DNA of 20,893 nt from a virus. Made by a program: the position numbers and the translations under genes. The DNA lies in IMG/VR virus record IMGVR_UViG_3300031658_000180, positions 1 through 20,893 of that record. The stretch is one strand, 5' to 3'. Each line of letters starts with the position of its first letter. Positions within the stretch are counted from its first letter, which is position 1. Below, in pieces: positions 17,692 to 20,893 of this stretch. The notes beneath the pieces are model-generated. The model was not told where the DNA came from. It saw only the letters and a program-made list of their open reading frames with translations, and searched no databases.

Positions 17692-18082
17692 TAAAAACAA
17701 TAGAAAAGATTATCATAAAGAATATGGTAAAAAGTGGTATCAAGATAATAAAGAAAAAAGAGATACTCAAAAAAAAGAATATAATAAAATTAATAAAGAA
17801 AAAATAAAACTACATAAACAAGAGTACGAGTTAAAAAGAAAATATGGTATAACTTTAAAAGAAAGAAATATTTTATTACAAAAACAAAACAATAAATGTA
17901 AAATTTGTTCTTTAAAGTTTAATGAAAATATCTTTAAATTAAAAGCTTGTGTAGACCACTGCCACGACACTGAGAAAGTCAGAGGTTTGTTATGTCGTAC
18001 TTGTAATGCAGGACTCGGTTATTTTAAAGATAACATAGAAGAATTAACAAAGGCTATTAACTATTTAAAGGAAACAAAATGA
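17687..18082 (+). CDS. HNH endonuclease (endonuclease VII type), probable homing insertion, 131 aa
   Basis: The C-terminal half is a clear His-Me-finger nuclease of the T4 endonuclease VII type: CKIC (C71, C74), ACVDHCHDT (D90, H91, H93), RGLLCRTCNAGLG (C103, C106, N107), then the helix NIEELTKAINYLKE. The N-terminal 55 residues are a Lys/Glu/Tyr-rich helix, probably DNA binding. The first 250 bases are extremely A-rich, unlike the neighbours, suggesting recent acquisition. The ATG (17687) lacks a ribosome site and lies inside the seven-codon remnant frame (17671-17694), so it may depend on translational reinitiation. It is flanked by direct repeats of the next gene's start. It resembles free-standing homing endonucleases, but a resolvase role is not excluded. 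Confidence 0.88.
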   Translation: MNKNNRKDYHKEYGKKWYQDNKEKRDTQKKEYNKINKEKIKLHKQEYELKRKYGITLKERNILLQKQNNKCKICSLKFNENIFKLKACVDHCHDTEKVRGLLCRTCNAGLGYFKDNIEELTKAINYLKETK

Positions 18083-18099
18083 ACTATAAATTTAATGAA
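18079..18099 (+). repeat. Direct repeat flanking the HNH gene, copy 2
   Basis: This second copy is in frame as the first seven codons (MNYKFNE) of the DUF3310-like gene. The distance to copy 1 is 408 bases. Confidence 0.85.
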
Positions 18100-18372
18100 G
18101 ATCAATTACTATCTGAGCTTAAGGCTTATGTAGATGCCACATACAGCGAACATTATGCCTCTGATAAGTACCAAGCAACAGATGTTATCATTGATGCTGG
18201 ACACGGTGAAGGATTCTGTATGGGTAATATTATGAAGTACGCTAAACGCTATGGAAATAAAGACGGACATAACAGAAAAGACTTGCTAAAAATACTACAC
18301 TATGGTATAATAATGCTTGATATACATGATGATAGAGACAAGTTTTTTAAAACAGGAGAGAGTAAGTGGTAG
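18079..18372 (+). CDS. DUF3310-like protein, 97 aa
   Basis: The segment GEGFCMGNIMKYAKRYGNKD then GHNRKDLLKILHYGIIML (about residues 43-80) follows the DUF3310 pattern: a Phe-x-x-Gly-Asn strand-turn, Lys-Tyr-x-x-Arg, then Asp-Leu-x-Lys and a hydrophobic helix. This small family is common in tailed phages; its job is not settled (in T7 such a domain occurs within the gp1.7 nucleotide kinase). A link to nucleotide metabolism would fit its place directly before nrdA, but the catalytic parts of gp1.7 are not evident. ATG 18079 overlaps the HNH stop (ATGA). Its first codons are duplicated upstream at 17671. The stop overlaps the GTG start of nrdA by 7 bases. Confidence 0.65.
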   Translation: MNYKFNEDQLLSELKAYVDATYSEHYASDKYQATDVIIDAGHGEGFCMGNIMKYAKRYGNKDGHNRKDLLKILHYGIIMLDIHDDRDKFFKTGESKW

Positions 18373-20273
18373 AAGATAAAGTAGGTATCAAAGAATGCCT
18401 AGGGATAAAAATTAATTATAGTAACGAAAGAAACTTAGATAAGTTTAGTCTTGATACACTTAAGGATAGATACTTATGGAAGGATAAAACACATAATGAA
18501 ACACACGCACAAGAAGCCTTCGCAAGAGCATCCGTCTTCGGAGCAACCTACAAAGGTGTCACAGATTTTGAATTGGCTCAAAGACTTTATCACTACAGCT
18601 CCTCATGTTGGTTCATGTTTAGCACTCCTATACTTAGTAACGGGGGAACAAGCCGTGGTCTTCCTATTAGCTGTTTCCTCAATTATGTTCCTGACAGCAG
18701 GGGTGGTTTATCAGACCATTATGACGAGAACATTTGGTTGGCAAGTTCAGGTGGAGGTATTGGTGGATATTGGGGAGACGTTAGGAGTAACGGTGTATCT
18801 ACTGCTCATGGCAGTAAGTCTACTGGTTCTATCCCTTTCATGCATGTCGTAGATTCTCAGATGTTAGCCTTCAACCAAGGCACAACAAGACGAGGTTCTT
18901 ATGCGGCATACATGGACATAAGTCATCCAGAGATTGAAGAGTTTATTAACATCCGGAAAGAATCAGGTGGGGATATTAACCGTAAGTCTTTAAACTTACA
19001 CAACGGTGTTAACATCACCAATGAATTCTTACAGGCTGTTGAAGCCGATTCAGAGTGGAGACTTATAGACCCTAAAAGTAAGGAAGCTCTTAAGGTTGTT
19101 AGTGCTAGAGACTTATGGTGGCAAATCATTAACGCTAGAGCAGAGACAGGAGAGCCTTACATGATTAACATTGACACATGTAACGCGGCTCTACCTAAAG
19201 AACAGAAAGCTTTAGGCTTAGAGATTAAGCAGAGCAACCTGTGCTCAGAGATAACACTACCTACTAACGAAGAACGAACAGCCGTGTGTTGTTTATCTAG
19301 CGTAAATTTAGAATACTTTGACGAGTGGTCAGAGAACCCTATGTTCATTAGAGATTTAATAACCATGCTCGACAATGTTTTACAACATTACATTGACAAC
19401 GCTGTTGATACAGACAACTTAGGAGAATACAATGCAAACTTTAAAAGGTTTCAAAAACATATCAAGCCCGGTAAAGAAGGCTTTCTTAAATCTGCCTACT
19501 CGGCTTACAGAGAGCGTTCACTTGGTCTCGGTGCGATGGGATTCCATTCGTATCTCCAATCACGCAGCCTTCCTTTTGAGGGTATCTATGCTACGGGGTT
19601 TAATCACAAAGCGTTTAAACACATTAAAACACACGCTACCAGAGCATCTGAAAGACTTGCAGACGAGCGTGGAGAAGCTCCTGATGTCAGTGGTAGTGGG
19701 CGTAGGAATGCTCACCTTCTCGCTGTTGCTCCTAATGCCTCTTCTAGTATTATTTGTGGCGGGACATCTCCTTCTATTGAGCCGTACAGGGCTAATGTTT
19801 ATACGCACAAGACTCTCTCCGGTTCTTTCCAAGTTAAGAACAGACACTTAGAAAGCTTATTAGCTGCTAAGAAACTAAACAAAGATGAGCTTAAAGAAGT
19901 TTGGAAAGACATAGCCGGACATGAAGGTTCAGTGCAACACCTATCTATTCTTACTGATGAAGAGAAAGAAATATTTAAAACTGCCAATGAGCTTGACCAG
20001 ATATGGATTATAGAACATGCTTCTAAACGTCAAGAGTTTATTTGTCAGGCTCAGTCAGTTAATTTATTCTTTACAATTCCTACAGCTACTGAGAAACAAG
20101 AAATACACGATGACTACATGCAGTATGTAAGTGATGTACATTGGTATGGGATGCATAAGCTAAAGTCTTTGTATTACTTTAGAACTAATGCTGCTCGTAA
20201 CGCAGAGAATGTTAACATTAAAGTTCAGCGTATTAAATTAGATGACGCTGAGTGCATAGCTTGTGAGGGATAA
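18366..20273 (+). CDS. nrdA: Ribonucleotide reductase class I, alpha subunit, 635 aa
   Basis: This catalyses reduction of ribonucleotides to dNTP precursors for replication. Active-site residues are present: C103 (PISCFLN), the radical cysteine C293 with N291 and E295 (NLCSE), C308 or C309 as the partner cysteine, PNASSS at about 456-461, the electron-transfer pair Y603/Y604 (SLYYFRT), and the C-terminal redox pair C630/C633 (CIACEG). At 635 residues it is about 125 shorter than E. coli NrdA (761). The N-terminus begins close to the catalytic region, so the ATP-cone that mediates dATP feedback inhibition appears to be absent. Start: GTG 18366 with GGAG 7 bases upstream, overlapping the DUF3310-like gene. 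GTTTAAAC at 19613. Confidence 0.96.
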   Translation: MVEDKVGIKECLGIKINYSNERNLDKFSLDTLKDRYLWKDKTHNETHAQEAFARASVFGATYKGVTDFELAQRLYHYSSSCWFMFSTPILSNGGTSRGLPISCFLNYVPDSRGGLSDHYDENIWLASSGGGIGGYWGDVRSNGVSTAHGSKSTGSIPFMHVVDSQMLAFNQGTTRRGSYAAYMDISHPEIEEFINIRKESGGDINRKSLNLHNGVNITNEFLQAVEADSEWRLIDPKSKEALKVVSARDLWWQIINARAETGEPYMINIDTCNAALPKEQKALGLEIKQSNLCSEITLPTNEERTAVCCLSSVNLEYFDEWSENPMFIRDLITMLDNVLQHYIDNAVDTDNLGEYNANFKRFQKHIKPGKEGFLKSAYSAYRERSLGLGAMGFHSYLQSRSLPFEGIYATGFNHKAFKHIKTHATRASERLADERGEAPDVSGSGRRNAHLLAVAPNASSSIICGGTSPSIEPYRANVYTHKTLSGSFQVKNRHLESLLAAKKLNKDELKEVWKDIAGHEGSVQHLSILTDEEKEIFKTANELDQIWIIEHASKRQEFICQAQSVNLFFTIPTATEKQEIHDDYMQYVSDVHWYGMHKLKSLYYFRTNAARNAENVNIKVQRIKLDDAECIACEG

Positions 20274-20274
20274 T

Positions 20275-20427
20275 ATGAAATGTTGGCACTGTAATACAGA
20301 TTTAATATGGGGTGGAGACATCGACCTCGAAGAAGAAGATGATGGGTACGTTATGGAAACTAATTTAAGCTGTCCTAAGTGCCACGCAGAAGTCTTAGTT
20401 TACTTACCTAACTTGGATACACTATGA
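20275..20427 (+). CDS. 50-aa zinc-ribbon protein
   Basis: The product starts MKCWHCNTDLIWGGDIDLEE and contains a second pair, SCPKCHAEVLVYLP, so CxxC at residues 3-6 and again near 33-36. That is a classic small zinc ribbon. Between them lies an acidic Glu/Asp run. It starts one base after the nrdA stop and overlaps the next gene by ATGA, inside the nrdA-nrdB unit. Glutaredoxin or thioredoxin genes often occupy this place, but the second CxxC and the lack of a redoxin fold argue for a metal-binding protein. Partner unknown. Confidence 0.75.
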   Translation: MKCWHCNTDLIWGGDIDLEEEDDGYVMETNLSCPKCHAEVLVYLPNLDTL

Positions 20428-20624
20428 AACAAGAAGCGTTTACACATATCTTTACATCAGAGTTTAAAGGATTCACTAGTAGAATGTGGGTTGATTACCT
20501 AGATGAAACTAACAGCCTTGTATCAACAACAGATGATTATGCTGGGTATGTCATCAACAACTTTAAATATTTAATTAGAAAATACAACGACCAGCACGGT
20601 CAATCACACTTAAACGAGAAATAA
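20424..20624 (+). CDS. 66-aa hypothetical protein between nrdA and nrdB
   Basis: This protein is unrecognised. It begins with an ATGA overlap and reads MKQEAFTHIFTSEFKGFTSR onward to AGYVINNFKYLIRKYNDQHG. It is aromatic-rich, with balanced charge and no cysteine. The helical end, DYAGYVINNFKYLIRKYNDQ, is amphipathic. It ends two bases before nrdB. Its position suggests a role near ribonucleotide reduction or simply co-expression with it. Confidence 0.7.
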   Translation: MKQEAFTHIFTSEFKGFTSRMWVDYLDETNSLVSTTDDYAGYVINNFKYLIRKYNDQHGQSHLNEK

Positions 20625-20626
20625 CT

Positions 20627-20893
20627 ATGAGCCTATTAGACACACGAGAACATTACAAACCCTTTGACAATCCTTGGATGTTTGATTACTATGTTCTACA
20701 GAATCAAATGCATTGGATGCCTGAGTCTGTGCCCCTTCATACCGATGTAAAAGATTGGCAGGAGATGAACCCTAACGAGAAGAACTTACTAACACAAATC
20801 TTTAGATTGTTTACTCAGTCAGATGTAGATGTTGGAGCAGGGTATGTTGATAGATACATGCGTATCTTTAGAAAGCCTGAAGCTAGGATGATG
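20627..20893 (+). CDS. nrdB: Ribonucleotide reductase class I, beta subunit, N-terminal part
   Basis: The first 89 codons run off the window. The beta subunit holds the di-metal centre and the radical. The start MSLLDTREHYKPFDNPWMFDYYV and the segment WQEMNPNEKNLLTQIFRLFT then QSDVDVGAGYVDRYMRIF match phage NrdB proteins. The aspartate in TQSDV (about residue 66) is the likely first metal ligand, corresponding to Asp84 in E. coli. The later ligands and the radical tyrosine are outside the window, so its metal and radical subtype cannot be judged. Its pairing with nrdA on the same transcript supports the call. Confidence 0.9.
   Translation, partial: MSLLDTREHYKPFDNPWMFDYYVLQNQMHWMPESVPLHTDVKDWQEMNPNEKNLLTQIFRLFTQSDVDVGAGYVDRYMRIFRKPEARMM

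Larger units (their letters stand above)
4400..19620. repeat. Dispersed palindrome GTTTAAAC, 21 copies
   Basis: Starts: 4400, 4869, 5457, 6150, 6382, 6570, 6762, 6776, 7028, 7367, 7575, 8135, 8901, 9668, 11332, 11806, 13421, 13525, 15272, 16126, 19613. The base before is a pyrimidine in 20 of 21 and the base after a purine in 17 of 21, extending the palindrome to YGTTTAAACR. Copies lie in intergenic DNA, over stop codons and in coding DNA in more than one frame. None is found in 1-4399. Confidence 0.9.

Noticed and set aside
18451-18852. Alternative 133-codon frame inside nrdA
   Set aside because: It is a shifted frame over strongly conserved NrdA sequence; no ribosome site.
1-20893. CRISPR array, integrase, IS element or lysogeny genes
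   Set aside because: No regularly spaced repeat-spacer series, no transposase or integrase motifs and no repressor gene were found; the content points to a lytic phage.

Overview
This window looks like the central part of a lytic, T7-replisome-type phage of the podovirus kind, most like the marine SIO1/VpV262 group (Zobellviridae-like). That placement is an inference from gene content. The supporting genes are a T7-like helicase-primase, a compact family-A DNA polymerase, a gp2.5-like SSB, a T7-gp3-like endonuclease I, an exonuclease, class I ribonucleotide reductase, and a terminase/portal block on the opposite strand. No phage RNA polymerase is visible. Every promoter I can find is sigma70-like (TTGACA, 16-17 bp, TATAAT), so the host RNA polymerase appears to be used. 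The consensus DnaA boxes suit a proteobacterial, probably gammaproteobacterial, host, but the host is not shown directly. There are no tRNAs, rRNAs, CRISPR arrays or IS elements.

Layout. Bases 1-4087 (minus strand) are the packaging module: small terminase, five tiny genes (two of them under 50 codons and one hidden in another gene's 3' end), a 98-residue helical protein, large terminase, and the first 326 codons of the portal. Bases 4088-4810 are a 0.7 kb non-coding hub with back-to-back promoters, at least six palindromes or inverted repeats, and two DnaA boxes beside an AT-rich tract (candidate origin). Bases 4811-10219 (plus strand) are an early region of about 20 small, mostly unrecognised genes and microproteins after a SprT-like metalloprotease. 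It is divided by promoters, TGTCACA iterons, 39-bp tandem repeats and hairpin leaders. Bases 10355-20893 (plus strand) are the replication and nucleotide module: SSB, helicase-primase, DNA polymerase, a run of nuclease genes, a DUF3310-like protein, NrdA, two small genes and the start of NrdB.

How the genes work together. NrdA/NrdB supply dNTPs. Helicase-primase, polymerase and SSB form the fork; the SSB and the helicase both end in an acidic tail with terminal Phe, as in T7. Endonuclease I, the RecB/Cas4-like exonuclease and the other nucleases would process branched DNA and break down host DNA. TerS, TerL and portal package the product.

Most unusual signals. (1) The palindrome GTTTAAAC occurs 21 times, against less than one expected. 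It lies in all kinds of reading frame and in intergenic DNA, is densest in the early region and is absent from the packaging block. (2) Two genes (14551-15153, with an internally duplicated unknown domain, and the HNH gene 17687-18082) sit between direct repeats that duplicate the start of the gene downstream. This suggests intergenic insertions that rebuild the translation start of the next gene. (3) TGTCACA iterons with exact 11-bp phasing occur at two early promoters, one followed by a structured 5' leader. (4) Two promoters are placed so that their transcripts should be leaderless.
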